From the NCBI GenBank assembly GCA_963974935.1, contig CAXBEV010000015.1, positions 29,337 to 93,336 of the forward strand: a stretch of DNA of 64,000 nucleotides. The letters run 5' to 3'. The position numbers were made by a program, and so were the translations under genes. The notes below the pieces were generated by a model, which saw nothing but the letters and a program-made list of their open reading frames with translations, had not been told where the DNA came from and did not search any database. Positions 52,985-62,265 of this stretch are shown piece after piece. This DNA comes from UBA4479 sp963974935. GTDB taxonomy: Bacteria > Pseudomonadota > Alphaproteobacteria > Rhodospirillales > Casp-alpha2. Every line of letters begins with the position of its first letter. Within the stretch, counting starts at the first letter, position 1.

Positions 52985-53479
52985 CTAAAGACCCTGTCGC
53001 CGGTCACGCCCCGAATAGGCTTCGGCGCGACGTTTCGCCCGGCGATCTGGACCAAAAAATTCCCCGACGCGCACAAAAGCGCGTTGATCATCGGTGACCG
53101 TGCACAGTCGCTTGTACAATGCCGCCGCCGAGATCGGTTTTGCCAGAAACGTCGTTACGCCGGCATCACGGGCCTGCTTAACGCGGTTCAACTCGGTAAA
53201 GCCGGTCAGCATGATAATCGGCAAGTATGGATTTGGGCTGTCGGGGTCCAAACGAATGCGCTGCACCAATTCGATACCGTCGGTCGGCGGCATGCGCCAA
53301 TCGGTGATCACTAGGTCAGGCTCGGATTCTTTAAAAATCACGAAACCTTCGTCGGCATCATTAGCTTCGATCACGTTCTTGACACCGAACCCAAACAAAA
53401 AGCTTTTGATCAACGAACGCATAGGACGGCTATCATCGACAACCAAGACCTTCAGCGTTTCAAAATCGTAGCCCGACAT
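52985..53479 (-). CDS. Single-receiver response regulator
   Basis: 164 residues. A CheY-like receiver with acidic pocket LVVDDSRPMRS, acceptor Asp60 in LVITDWRMPPTDG, MLTGFTE and the lysine in FLAKPIS. A basic tail (PDRRAKRRAEAYSGRDRRQG) follows; no output domain. Forms an operon with the Hpt gene. The role could be chemotaxis-like, cell-cycle or stress signalling. Confidence 0.88.
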   Translation of the reverse strand: MSGYDFETLKVLVVDDSRPMRSLIKSFLFGFGVKNVIEANDADEGFVIFKESEPDLVITDWRMPPTDGIELVQRIRLDPDSPNPYLPIIMLTGFTELNRVKQARDAGVTTFLAKPISAAALYKRLCTVTDDQRAFVRVGEFFGPDRRAKRRAEAYSGRDRRQGL

Positions 53480-53639
53480 GCTGAAAGACCTTTTGACTTT
53501 GCTGTCTCGCCCACAAATGCGTTCATGTCCAAGTCGCGGGGATTATACCCTGACAACCATCGCCATATCAAAACCATTGGTGGCCCTGACGGCGCGGGAA
53601 CCTATATAAAGGAAGCTATCCACGCAATGAAAGAATGCC

Positions 53640-55490
53640 ATGCGCAGTCAGCTTCCGGGACCGGGCCCAAAAGGGCCCACAAACGAATGGAAAACCATTA
53701 AGACCCTGCTCCCCTATCTTTGGCCGGAAGGCGAGACAGGGTTACGAATCCGCGTGGTTGCGGCGCTAATACTTTTGGCCGCGGCCAAAGGCACCAACGT
53801 CGCAGTGCCGATCTTCTACAAACAAGCTGTCGACAGCCTGACAACCGGTGGACCGGCAGCCGGCACCGTCATTGCCGTGCCCATCGCGCTGCTGATTTTC
53901 TATGGCCTTGCACGGATCATGGCGCAGGCATTTGGCGAGTTGCGCGACGCCGTGTTCACCCGTGTCGCGCAACGCGCGATCCGGCTCGCAGGCCTTAGGA
54001 CATTCCGCCACCTGCACCGTTTGTCACTTCGTTTTCACCTGGAACGCAAAACCGGCGGAGTCAGTCGCGCCGTTGAGCGCGGCACCAAGGGCATCGAGTT
54101 TCTGCTCCGTTTCATGCTGTTCAACGTCTTGCCGACCGTGCTTGAGGTCGCGATGGTATGCGGCATCCTTTGGTATCTGTATGGTGTCGGTTATGCGGTG
54201 CTAACATTTGCAATCTTGATCGTTTACATCCTATGGACGCTCGGCATTACCGAATGGCGCCTAAAATTCCGCCGCACCATGAACGAAATGGACAACGAAG
54301 CCAGCACCAAGGCCATCGACAGCCTGCTCAATTTCGAGACCGTCAAATACTTCGGCAACGAAGATCACGAGGCCGGGCGCTTCGATAAAGCGCTACAGTC
54401 TTACGAGCGCGCCGCCGTACAGAGCGGCACCTCGCTCGCCGTCCTCAACATCGGCCAAGGTGTGGTGATCTCGGCCGGTGTGGTCGCTGCCATGATCTTA
54501 GCCGGCCAAGGGGTTGCGGACGGCTCGATGACCATCGGCGACTTCGTATTGGTGAATTCATACCTGATCCAAGTGTTCGTGCCATTGAACTTCCTGGGCT
54601 TCGTATATCGCGAGATCAAACGCTCGCTCATCGACATGGAAGCGATGTTCGAACTGTTGGAAGAAAACCCCGACATCGCCGACAAACCCGGCGCGGCGCC
54701 GCTCAAGTCCGGCCCGGGCGAGATCCGCTTCGACGGCGTGTCATTCGCCTATGATACCCGCCGGCCGATCTTAAAGGGCATCGATTTCCATGTACCGGCC
54801 GGTCATTCGGTGGCCATCGTCGGCCCGTCGGGGTCTGGCAAGTCGACGTTGTCGCGAATTCTTTATCGATTTTATGACGTCAGCGCCGGCACCGTCTCGA
54901 TTGACGGCCAAGACATCACCATGCTGACCCAAGACAGCCTGCGCGCCGCCATCGGCATCGTGCCACAGGACACGGTTTTGTTTAACGACACCGTTTATTA
55001 CAACATCGCCTACGGTAATCCAAAGGCAAGCCCCGCCGACGTCGAAGCCGCCGCCAAGCTGGCGCGCATCCATGATTTCGTGATGAGCCTACCCGACGGC
55101 TATCAATCCAAAGTCGGCGAACGCGGCCTGAAGCTGTCCGGCGGCGAAAAGCAACGCGTTGCGATTGCCCGCACGATCCTCAAGGACCCCCGAATTTTGA
55201 TGTTCGACGAAGCGACCTCAGCGCTCGACAGTCGCACCGAGCAAGACATTCTGACCTCGTTCCGCGACGTCTCTAAAAACCGCACCACCTTGACCATCGC
55301 GCACCGGCTCTCGACCGTAATTGATGCCGACGAAATTTTGGTGCTGCTGGCCGGTGAAATCGTCGAACGCGGCACACACACGAGCCTGCTCGCCAAAGAC
55401 GGCGTCTACGCCGACATGTGGGCCCGCCAACAAGAAGCCAGGTTGGCCGCGGAAAAGCTCTCAACGTTGGAATCACCCCAAACCAGCTAG
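53640..55490 (+). CDS. Atm1/HMT1-type ABC exporter
   Basis: 616 residues, half-transporter with six membrane helices then an ATPase. Close to mitochondrial Atm1/ABCB7 and bacterial Atm1-like exporters that move glutathione-linked metal or sulfur species. ATPase motifs: Walker A GPSGSGKST, signature LSGGEKQR, Walker B ILMFDEATSALD, H-loop AHRLST. The membrane domain has the family segment FHLERKTGGVSRAVERGTKG (parts). Transcribed alone; palindromic repeats follow. Confidence 0.92.
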   Translation: MRSQLPGPGPKGPTNEWKTIKTLLPYLWPEGETGLRIRVVAALILLAAAKGTNVAVPIFYKQAVDSLTTGGPAAGTVIAVPIALLIFYGLARIMAQAFGELRDAVFTRVAQRAIRLAGLRTFRHLHRLSLRFHLERKTGGVSRAVERGTKGIEFLLRFMLFNVLPTVLEVAMVCGILWYLYGVGYAVLTFAILIVYILWTLGITEWRLKFRRTMNEMDNEASTKAIDSLLNFETVKYFGNEDHEAGRFDKALQSYERAAVQSGTSLAVLNIGQGVVISAGVVAAMILAGQGVADGSMTIGDFVLVNSYLIQVFVPLNFLGFVYREIKRSLIDMEAMFELLEENPDIADKPGAAPLKSGPGEIRFDGVSFAYDTRRPILKGIDFHVPAGHSVAIVGPSGSGKSTLSRILYRFYDVSAGTVSIDGQDITMLTQDSLRAAIGIVPQDTVLFNDTVYYNIAYGNPKASPADVEAAAKLARIHDFVMSLPDGYQSKVGERGLKLSGGEKQRVAIARTILKDPRILMFDEATSALDSRTEQDILTSFRDVSKNRTTLTIAHRLSTVIDADEILVLLAGEIVERGTHTSLLAKDGVYADMWARQQEARLAAEKLSTLESPQTS

Positions 55491-55498
55491 CCTCACCC

Positions 55499-55560
55499 CG
55501 TCATTCCGGCGCAGGCGGAAATCCATCCCGCCATGGACCCCCGCCGTCGCGGGGGTGACG
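55499..55560. repeat. Dispersed palindromic intergenic repeat
   Basis: CGTCATTCCGGCGCAGGCGG... and CCCCCGCCGTCGCGGGGGTG, same family as 1985-2047 and 22243-22305. Confidence 0.8.
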
Positions 55561-55608
55561 GCATTTTTTAAAACCACCATGCTCTCACAACCCGCCATTA
55601 CCCAACAA

Positions 55609-55640
55609 CCCGTCATTCCCGCCTTCGCGGGAATGACGGG
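55609..55640. repeat. Perfect 14-bp hairpin of the same repeat family
   Basis: CCCGTCATTCCCGC, loop CTTC, GCGGGAATGACGGG, between convergent ABC exporter and mnmA. A half-length version of the repeat; may serve as a shared transcript end. Confidence 0.85.
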
Positions 55641-55662
55641 GAAAAAAGGAAATGGCTACGCT

Positions 55663-56778
55663 TTAGTGCCGCAAAATCCAGCCGCCGCCCAAGACCTTGG
55701 AGCCGTCGTAGATGACGCAGGCTTGGCCCGGCGCGACGCCGGCTTGCGGGTCGACGAAGCGCACGTGGGCACCGGCATCTGATACAGTGATGTCAGCCCA
55801 TACCGGTTCGGTGGTTGAACGGACTTTAACCTGTGCACGCCGGGGCTGGTCGGTCAGCGGCATATGGTCCAGCCAGTTCAATTCGCCGACACCGATGTCG
55901 GGGACCAGCAATGCGTCTTTGGTACCGATCACGACGCGGCTGGTCTCGGGCTCGATGCGCACGACGTACAAAGGCTCACCTGCCGCCACACCAAGGCCAC
56001 GGCGCTGGCCGACGGTGAAATTGATGATGCCGTCATGGTGGCCGAGCACGTTGCCGTCCAAATCGACAATTTGGCCGGGATCGAGCGCACCCGGGCGCAT
56101 GCGTTCGACGACTCGCGCATAAGAACCGTTCGGGACGAAGCAAATGTCTTGGCTTTCCGGCTTGTCGGCGACCGGCAGCGCGAACCGTTCTGCGTGACGC
56201 CGAGTTTCGGCCTTATCCAGCCCCCCCAGCGGGAAACGCAAGAAATCCAATTGGCCGCGCGTGGTGGCAAACAAGAAATAACTTTGATCTTTGCTGAGGT
56301 CGACGGCGCGGTGTAACTCACCGCCTTCGGCGCCCGCCAGCCTGCGCACATAATGTCCGGTGACCATGGCATCAGCACCCAAATCCTTGGCGGTGCCGAG
56401 CAGGTCTTTGAACTTCACGGTCTGATTACAGCGCACGCATGGAATCGGCGTCTCACCGCGCAAATAAGTGTCGGCAAAATCTTCCATCACTTGCTCGCGG
56501 AAGCGATTTTCGTAATCCAGCACATAGTGTGGAATGCCGAGCCGATCGGCGACGCGCTTGGCATCATAGATATCCTGGCCGGCGCAGCAGGCACCTTTTT
56601 TCTGCACCGCTTCTCCGTGATCATAAAGCTGCAGCGTAACGCCGACCACGTCATAACCGGCCTCGACCATCAGCGCGGCCGTGGTCGCACTGTCGACACC
56701 GCCCGACATGGCAACGACGACACGCGTGTCGGCCACGGGCTTGGCAAGGCTCAGATCAAAGGGGCGCATTTCATTCAT
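55663..56778 (-). CDS. mnmA: tRNA-specific 2-thiouridylase MnmA
   Basis: 371 residues. Thiolates U34 of Lys, Glu and Gln tRNAs. P-loop VVAMSGGVDSATTAALM; catalytic cysteines in TPIPCVRCNQTVKF and SQDICFVPNG; C-terminal beta-barrel domain. The start ATG at 56778 (MNEMRPF) is chosen; a further in-frame start at 56811 is less likely. No strong ribosome site. Convergent with the ABC exporter. Confidence 0.95.
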   Translation of the reverse strand: MNEMRPFDLSLAKPVADTRVVVAMSGGVDSATTAALMVEAGYDVVGVTLQLYDHGEAVQKKGACCAGQDIYDAKRVADRLGIPHYVLDYENRFREQVMEDFADTYLRGETPIPCVRCNQTVKFKDLLGTAKDLGADAMVTGHYVRRLAGAEGGELHRAVDLSKDQSYFLFATTRGQLDFLRFPLGGLDKAETRRHAERFALPVADKPESQDICFVPNGSYARVVERMRPGALDPGQIVDLDGNVLGHHDGIINFTVGQRRGLGVAAGEPLYVVRIEPETSRVVIGTKDALLVPDIGVGELNWLDHMPLTDQPRRAQVKVRSTTEPVWADITVSDAGAHVRFVDPQAGVAPGQACVIYDGSKVLGGGWILRH

Positions 56779-56843
56779 GGCGCGGAATATACGCCTATCA
56801 GTCCCGATCACAAGGGGTGCGGCGATGTTTTGCCGTCACATCT

Positions 56844-57539
56844 TTAGTGATGGCGACGCAAATCTTCCAACACCTCCAAGGACACCGAGCGGAAATCACG
56901 CCGATATAACACGGCAATCACCACCAGCGTCGAGATCACCAGCAACGCCGGGTGCAAAAACCACGGCAACACCCCGAGCCCGAACGTATACGCCCGGGTG
57001 CCGCGATTAAAATTATTCGATGCCCGCTCGGCAAAGCGCGCCATGTATTTCGGGTATTCCCGCTTGATAGCCTCGTCGCAGTCCACAGGTTGCGGGGCTG
57101 CGCCCAGCAATATCAGCAAGTTATTGAAAAGCCGAACCGCCCAAACGAACTTGAAAAATGCGTACACAAAGATCGCGGTCAGGGTAAACAACTGAATTTC
57201 CATCAAAATTCGCGATGCCGGGCGCGCATAGGCTAAGCCGCCGATGATCTCGCGTACCGCTTCGATCTGCCCCAACATCGCCAACGAGCCTGCCAGCAAC
57301 AAAATCGACGTCGAGGCGAACATCATCGACGTGCGCACAAACGACACCGAAATATTAACGTCCGGCATGCGGTTTTCGCGCTCCAGCATACGCTCCATCC
57401 AGCGCAACCGATAATCGTTCATGACCACAGCAACCGGCCGCCGGGCCCGTGCGACACTATCCGCATAGGCCGAGTACCCGGCCCAGCCGATAAAAAACAA
57501 ACCAAGCGCCATGATGTCATAAATCGGTAGATACGGCAT
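56844..57539 (-). CDS. DUF599 family membrane protein
   Basis: 231 residues with four membrane spans (about 7-24, 66-90, 104-132, 180-205) and the conserved cytoplasmic part WMERMLERENRMPDVN and NNFNRGTRAYTFGLG. DUF599 has no assigned function. The ATG at 57539 is chosen over an upstream TTG. It lies 65 bp upstream of mnmA on the same strand. Confidence 0.85.
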   Translation of the reverse strand: MPYLPIYDIMALGLFFIGWAGYSAYADSVARARRPVAVVMNDYRLRWMERMLERENRMPDVNISVSFVRTSMMFASTSILLLAGSLAMLGQIEAVREIIGGLAYARPASRILMEIQLFTLTAIFVYAFFKFVWAVRLFNNLLILLGAAPQPVDCDEAIKREYPKYMARFAERASNNFNRGTRAYTFGLGVLPWFLHPALLVISTLVVIAVLYRRDFRSVSLEVLEDLRRHH

Positions 57540-57697
57540 ATCGATATCGCGCCTCAAAATTATTCTCTTTCAACACCGTAGCCTGCACATCCGTCGCCGT
57601 CGAGGCATCAGCCTTACAGCCGCTCACCCACCCACTCACCCATAAATGGGGAGAGGGACGACATTGTCATTCGACGAACGACGGCGTAAAACACCCC

Positions 57698-58093
57698 ATG
57701 AATGAAACGCTTACACATCCCATCCAAACGCCACTGCCCGGCTTTATGACGCTGCTGGCAAGGGGCTTTCGGCGTACCTGCCCCAGGTGCGGCGAAGCCA
57801 ATTTATTCAATGGGTTTTTGAAACTCAATGCATCGTGCAGCGCCTGCGGCCAGGAACTCGGACACATCCGGGCCGATGATTTTCCGCCGTATTTAACGAT
57901 GATCATCGTCGGGCACATCGTTGTGCCGCTGATTTTACTCACGGAAAAGATCCTGCACCCATCAACTATAGTGCAATTGGCGGTTTGGCTTCCGGCCACA
58001 CTTTTGATAACCATGTGGCTTTTGCCGCGTGTAAAAGGTCTGATTGTGGGCTGGATGATGCACTTGGGGCTTCGTGGTGACGAAACTCAATAG
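57698..58093 (+). CDS. DUF983 family protein
   Basis: 131 residues. Zinc-ribbon-like CPRCGEANLFNG and CSACGQEL near the N-terminus, the invariant ADDFPPYLTMIIVGHIVVPL, then two membrane helices. DUF983 proteins often lie beside rnr or cytochrome oxidase genes in this class; here it is isolated. The function is unknown. Confidence 0.88.
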   Translation: MNETLTHPIQTPLPGFMTLLARGFRRTCPRCGEANLFNGFLKLNASCSACGQELGHIRADDFPPYLTMIIVGHIVVPLILLTEKILHPSTIVQLAVWLPATLLITMWLLPRVKGLIVGWMMHLGLRGDETQ

Positions 58094-58164
58094 GATTATT
58101 GATTAATCCTATTTACAGTCGGGAGGAATGATTGTACGCTTCTTGAGTTACCCTGGAGGGACTC

Positions 58165-59340
58165 ATGAACGTTTTGCAATCAAATAAACCGCAGCTTCCA
58201 ATGATTACGGACATGAACGAACGTAAGCGCGTGGTCGGCCATGTCTTAAAATATGAACTGTATCGGCACCGAGATATTTCGGACCGATTAAGCGACCTTC
58301 TGGACATCAAAGATCAACCAGATGCGTTCAATCGTTCTACTTGGGACATTCTGTTCTATCTGATGCAGTGCCATCTGCAGGAAATGGTCCCCAGCGTCAC
58401 CGACATTTATTTATCGACCAATCTCTCCAAGGGAACGGCGATCACCGGCTTAGCCGAGCTTGAGCGTCGCGGCGCGGTCCGCAAAGTGCGCGACCAGATG
58501 GATGGTCGCCGTCGACGCATCGACATCTCTAAGCGCGTGGCTGAGCTTTTGGAATACTTCGTCGCAGAATGCGGCGCCCGGCTCGGCCAGCCCTTTGAGG
58601 TTCGCCCGCAAGCTTCCGACCCCCCGACATCGACTGAGAGCGTCAGCACCGAACCACTGATCGATCTTTTGAACCGCCTTAGTCACGAATTACGCACCCC
58701 GCTGACCGCCATCGTCGGTTTTTCCGAGATGATTGCCGAAGAAACCCTGGGCCCCGTTCAACCGAACGGATATGCCGAGTACGCCCGCGATATCCGCCGG
58801 GCTGCGTTGCAACTTTTAGTATCGCTGAACGATACCGTCGATACCACCCTCGCCGATCATGGTGTCGGCATCCCACTTGGCCTGCTGGTCTACATTGATC
58901 TCGAAGAAATCGTCGATTCCGCCTGCCGTGCTGCGGCCGGCGTTGCACAGCGCAAAGGCGTAATTTTACGCCGCAAGTGGGGCTCAACAAAGGTTCGAAC
59001 GCTCGCCGACAGCGAACGCATGACGCAGGCGATTCGCAAATTGGTGGATGCCACCATCGCGTCCACGGGGCGCGGACAAACCATCGACATCGAAACCGGA
59101 ATCGATCAACGTGGTATGCTGGTGCTGAGAATCATCTCTCCGGAATCTTCCACGAAACCACCTCCGAGCGATCCTAACGCACCGATCGGCACACCCGACG
59201 GCACCAATCTCGCCAAAAGCATGCCGCTGATCCGTGCCATTGCCGAAGCCCACGGTGGCGACATCCTGATCCAACAAGACGGGCCACGTCGTCACATTTT
59301 GTCACTACGCCTGCCAAAAGACGGCCCCAAACCCGGTTAA
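58165..59340 (+). CDS. Winged-helix protein fused to a degenerate histidine kinase
   Basis: 391 residues behind TGGAGGG. Residues about 50-125 form a MarR-like winged helix (VTDIYLSTNLSKGTAITG, ERRGAVRKVRDQMDGRRRRI). A HisKA helix with the phospho-site LSHELRTPLTAIVGF (His174) follows. The ATPase part is degenerate: the N-box is AIRKLVDATIAST without the key Asn, no DXGXG box is found where expected (IISPESSTKPPPSD), and GXGL reads GTNL. There is no membrane segment. It could be a DNA-bound phospho-acceptor or partner of another kinase. Such a fusion is unusual. Confidence 0.75.
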   Translation: MNVLQSNKPQLPMITDMNERKRVVGHVLKYELYRHRDISDRLSDLLDIKDQPDAFNRSTWDILFYLMQCHLQEMVPSVTDIYLSTNLSKGTAITGLAELERRGAVRKVRDQMDGRRRRIDISKRVAELLEYFVAECGARLGQPFEVRPQASDPPTSTESVSTEPLIDLLNRLSHELRTPLTAIVGFSEMIAEETLGPVQPNGYAEYARDIRRAALQLLVSLNDTVDTTLADHGVGIPLGLLVYIDLEEIVDSACRAAAGVAQRKGVILRRKWGSTKVRTLADSERMTQAIRKLVDATIASTGRGQTIDIETGIDQRGMLVLRIISPESSTKPPPSDPNAPIGTPDGTNLAKSMPLIRAIAEAHGGDILIQQDGPRRHILSLRLPKDGPKPG

Positions 59341-59396
59341 TAGGGTTTGGAGCCGCCGTGTCTGCACTTAGGACGCTCTATTTTTAGGGCTTAGTG

Positions 59397-59906
59397 TTAT
59401 TCGTGATGACGGCGCATGTTGCTGCGCATGTCTTTGGCATCGATTTGGCCGTCTTCGTTCTGATCCATCCACGTCATCATGCGATAAAAGCGGTTGGAAT
59501 AGTCGTCGCTGGTGATCCGGCCATCGCCATCATCATCGTGCTTTTGAAAGCTTTTCACCATACGTGGACGCATGGTCTGCATCCAAAGCCCTTCGTATTC
59601 CTGCAACGTCAGCGCGCCGTCAGCGTCAGCGTCAGCGGCCTTAAAGGAGCGCTCACGCTCGCCTCGGATCTCATCGAGACCCAACGCGCCGTCTTCGTTG
59701 ACGTCGTAGCGCTCGAGCATCCGCATCGCGGATTTGGCGTGCTTGCCGCCGGATTTACCGTAACCTTCATGGTCATTACTATATCCCGAACCGTGACGAC
59801 CGCGTTCATAGGAGTCACTGTCCGCGTGTGAGACCACAGCGAATCCACCGATGCCAAGTGCCGCGACGATACCGAATGTGCTTAATAATTTTGTACGATG
59901 TTTCAT
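59397..59906 (-). CDS. Secreted EF-hand calcium-binding protein
   Basis: 169 residues. A signal peptide (LLSTFGIVAALGIGGFAVVSHA) then a Gly/His-rich linker and four EF-hand loops: DVNEDGALGLDE, DADADGALTLQE, DDDGDGRITSDD and DQNEDGQIDAKD. Each keeps Asp at 1, 3, 5 and Gly at 6, though the last residue is Glu in two and Asp in two. GAGG precedes the ATG at 59906. Divergent from a two-component operon, which may control it. Confidence 0.88.
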   Translation of the reverse strand: MKHRTKLLSTFGIVAALGIGGFAVVSHADSDSYERGRHGSGYSNDHEGYGKSGGKHAKSAMRMLERYDVNEDGALGLDEIRGERERSFKAADADADGALTLQEYEGLWMQTMRPRMVKSFQKHDDDGDGRITSDDYSNRFYRMMTWMDQNEDGQIDAKDMRSNMRRHHE

Positions 59907-60088
59907 CATTATCCTCATGTGTTGGAGTTTCAGGTCGTTCGATGCGAGAATAATAGGCACCACTTGTCGCAAAAGTGTGCCCGTCGACCGGTCTTTTCGT
60001 CACCTTTTGTCGCAGCAGCCCCGCCTGCGACAGACGGATACAATTTTCCCTACGCGACGCCCCGCCATCAGGTCTATAACCTGGGGGT

Positions 60089-60808
60089 ATGAGCACCTTG
60101 CCCCACATTTTGATTGTTGATGATCACGCCGATATCCGCGTGCCGCTGGCCAAGTACCTGAGCAAGAACGGGATGCGCGCGTCCACCGCCGACGGCGGCC
60201 ATGCGATGCGCGAAAGCCTAAAGACGTCAGCACCCGACCTCGTCGTACTCGACGTCATGATGCCGGGCGAAGACGGCTTGTCGCTGTGCAGATTTTTGCG
60301 CGAGAGTACTGAGCTGCCGGTAATTTTGCTGACCGCCATGGCCGAGGACACAGACCGGATCGTCGGCCTCGAAGTCGGCGCAGACGACTATGTCACCAAG
60401 CCGTTTAACCCCCGCGAATTGCTCGCTCGCATTAAGGCGGTGTTGCGTCGTGCGCAATCCATGCCACGCCCGAAAGAAAAACATGATGCGGAGCGCCTCA
60501 GCTTTGACCGCTGGACCTTCGATCTCCGGCGCCGCGAATTGATCGCAGACGACGATGTCACGGTGCCGCTATCGACTGCAGAATTCAAACTGCTGAACGT
60601 GTTGGTGCAGCGCCCGGGGATGGTGTTGAGCCGGGATCAATTGCTCGATTTGACCGCAGGCCGGGAAGCGGCCCCGTTTGATCGCAGCATCGACAACCAA
60701 GTCAGCCGGCTCCGCAAAAAGATTGAGGTCGATCCGAAAAATCCGAAGATCCTGCAAACCGTGTGGGGCGGCGGCTACAAATTCGAAGCCGACGTGAAAA
60801 CCATATGA
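60089..60808 (+). CDS. OmpR-family response regulator
   Basis: 239 residues. Receiver with DDHADIRVPLAKYL, acceptor Asp55 in LVVLDVMMPGEDGLS, TAMAEDTD and the lysine in VTKPFNPRELLARI; then an OmpR/PhoB winged helix ending QTVWGGGYKFEA. ATGA overlap with the sensor kinase gene. Probable regulator of the divergent EF-hand gene across the 182-bp gap. Confidence 0.93.
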   Translation: MSTLPHILIVDDHADIRVPLAKYLSKNGMRASTADGGHAMRESLKTSAPDLVVLDVMMPGEDGLSLCRFLRESTELPVILLTAMAEDTDRIVGLEVGADDYVTKPFNPRELLARIKAVLRRAQSMPRPKEKHDAERLSFDRWTFDLRRRELIADDDVTVPLSTAEFKLLNVLVQRPGMVLSRDQLLDLTAGREAAPFDRSIDNQVSRLRKKIEVDPKNPKILQTVWGGGYKFEADVKTI

Positions 60809-62265
60809 GCCGCACCTCTGCCTTTCTGCGGAAACTGTGGCCGAGGCGCTTGCTGGGCCAAACCATCGTCTTGTTGTTGATTGCGCTGTTGAGCGCGCAA
60901 ATCGTCAGCGCCTTGATCATCCGTGGCGAAACCCAGTCCTTCTTCCGCGGCGCCGAGCTGCGCTTCATGGCCGAGCGTATTTCGCCGATCATCCAACTGA
61001 TGCGGGACACCCCCGAAGGGCTTCGGCCCGGCATTGCCGATGCGGTCTCGTCTCGACGCGCGGCATTCTGGCCGTCGCGCGTGGCTGCCGTCGGTCCATT
61101 CGATGCGCCGCGTGGAAAATATGAAGATGATGACCGACATCGCGCCCACGAACTGGCCGACCGCATCGCTGGTGAACTCGGCGAGACCTTGGGTGATGGT
61201 GTCCGCGTGCACATGCGCCGCGATCATCATGACGACGAGCAGGAAGATAGCTACAAAGGTGACCATCACGGAGGCTCGAAGTTGCTCAAAGGCATGGCCA
61301 GCGCGCCGCCGATGGCGCCCGAGGCCGGAATCATCATCTCGGTGCGCCTCGCCGAAGGGCAGTGGCTGAACGCCGCCGTCCACGCCCGCCCGCCGCGCAG
61401 ATTGTTGGGGTCTGAAAGCTGGATCACGTTTTTTGTCGCCGCGATTGCGATCAGCGTCATCGTCGCCTTCGCCCTTAGCCGTATCACGCGACCGCTCAGC
61501 AGGCTATCGGCGGCCGCCGAAAAACTGGGGCGCGGTGAACGGGTGGACGCGCTCAAAGAAGAAGGGCCGGAAGATGTGCGCGATGCCATCCACGCCTTCA
61601 ACGAAATGCAGGACCGACTGCGCAAGTTCGTTGCCGACCGCACCCGGATGTTGGCCGCCATCAGCCACGACCTGCGTACACCGATCACATCGCTCAGGCT
61701 GCGCGCCGAGATGATCGAAGATGACGAGACCCGAGAGCGGATGATCGCGACGCTCGAAGAAATGCAAAAAATGACCGAGGCGACCCTCGCCTTCGTCCGC
61801 GCCGAGTCCGCGGATGAAGAGACCCGCGCAACCGATATTGCAGCGCTCTTGAACAGCGTCACCGACGACCTGGCCGACATGGGGCAAAATGTGACGTTGG
61901 ACGCGCCACAGCGCGTTGTCTATCGCTGCCGTCCCGGCGCGCTAACCCGCGCGCTCAGAAACTTGATCGAAAACGCGGTCCGCTACGGCGACTGCGCACG
62001 GGTGGCGCTCTCGGGCACACCCGGTGCCGGCATTCGCATCGATATCGACGACGATGGTCCCGGCATTGCCGCAGAAGAACGCGAACGGGTGTTTGAGCCG
62101 TTCGTGCGGCTTGAAGGGTCGCGCAGCGCCGAGACCGGCGGCATCGGGCTCGGCATGGCCATTGCGCGTGACATCGTCCACCATCACGGCGGCAGTATCA
62201 GTTTGGAAAACAGACCTGAAGGCGGGCTACGGGTGTCCGTAAAGCTGCCCGCTAATCCAACCTGA
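60805..62265 (+). CDS. Sensor histidine kinase with Asp/His-rich periplasmic domain
   Basis: 486 residues. Membrane helix 1 (about 14-36), a periplasmic domain (about 37-200) containing the clusters KYEDDDRHRAHE and MRRDHHDDEQEDSYKGDHHGG, membrane helix 2 (about 210-232), HAMP, HisKA (AISHDLRTPITSLRLRAEM) and a complete ATPase (NLIENAVRYG, DDDGPGIAAEE, GGIGLGMAIARDI). The acidic/His clusters suggest a divalent cation signal. Start ATG 60805 overlaps the regulator stop. Confidence 0.93.
   Translation: MSRTSAFLRKLWPRRLLGQTIVLLLIALLSAQIVSALIIRGETQSFFRGAELRFMAERISPIIQLMRDTPEGLRPGIADAVSSRRAAFWPSRVAAVGPFDAPRGKYEDDDRHRAHELADRIAGELGETLGDGVRVHMRRDHHDDEQEDSYKGDHHGGSKLLKGMASAPPMAPEAGIIISVRLAEGQWLNAAVHARPPRRLLGSESWITFFVAAIAISVIVAFALSRITRPLSRLSAAAEKLGRGERVDALKEEGPEDVRDAIHAFNEMQDRLRKFVADRTRMLAAISHDLRTPITSLRLRAEMIEDDETRERMIATLEEMQKMTEATLAFVRAESADEETRATDIAALLNSVTDDLADMGQNVTLDAPQRVVYRCRPGALTRALRNLIENAVRYGDCARVALSGTPGAGIRIDIDDDGPGIAAEERERVFEPFVRLEGSRSAETGGIGLGMAIARDIVHHHGGSISLENRPEGGLRVSVKLPANPT

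Noticed and set aside
58860..58880. DHGVGI in the winged-helix/HisKA protein as an ATP-binding G1 box
   Set aside because: It lies between HisKA and the start of the ATPase domain, before the N-box position, so the resemblance is coincidental.
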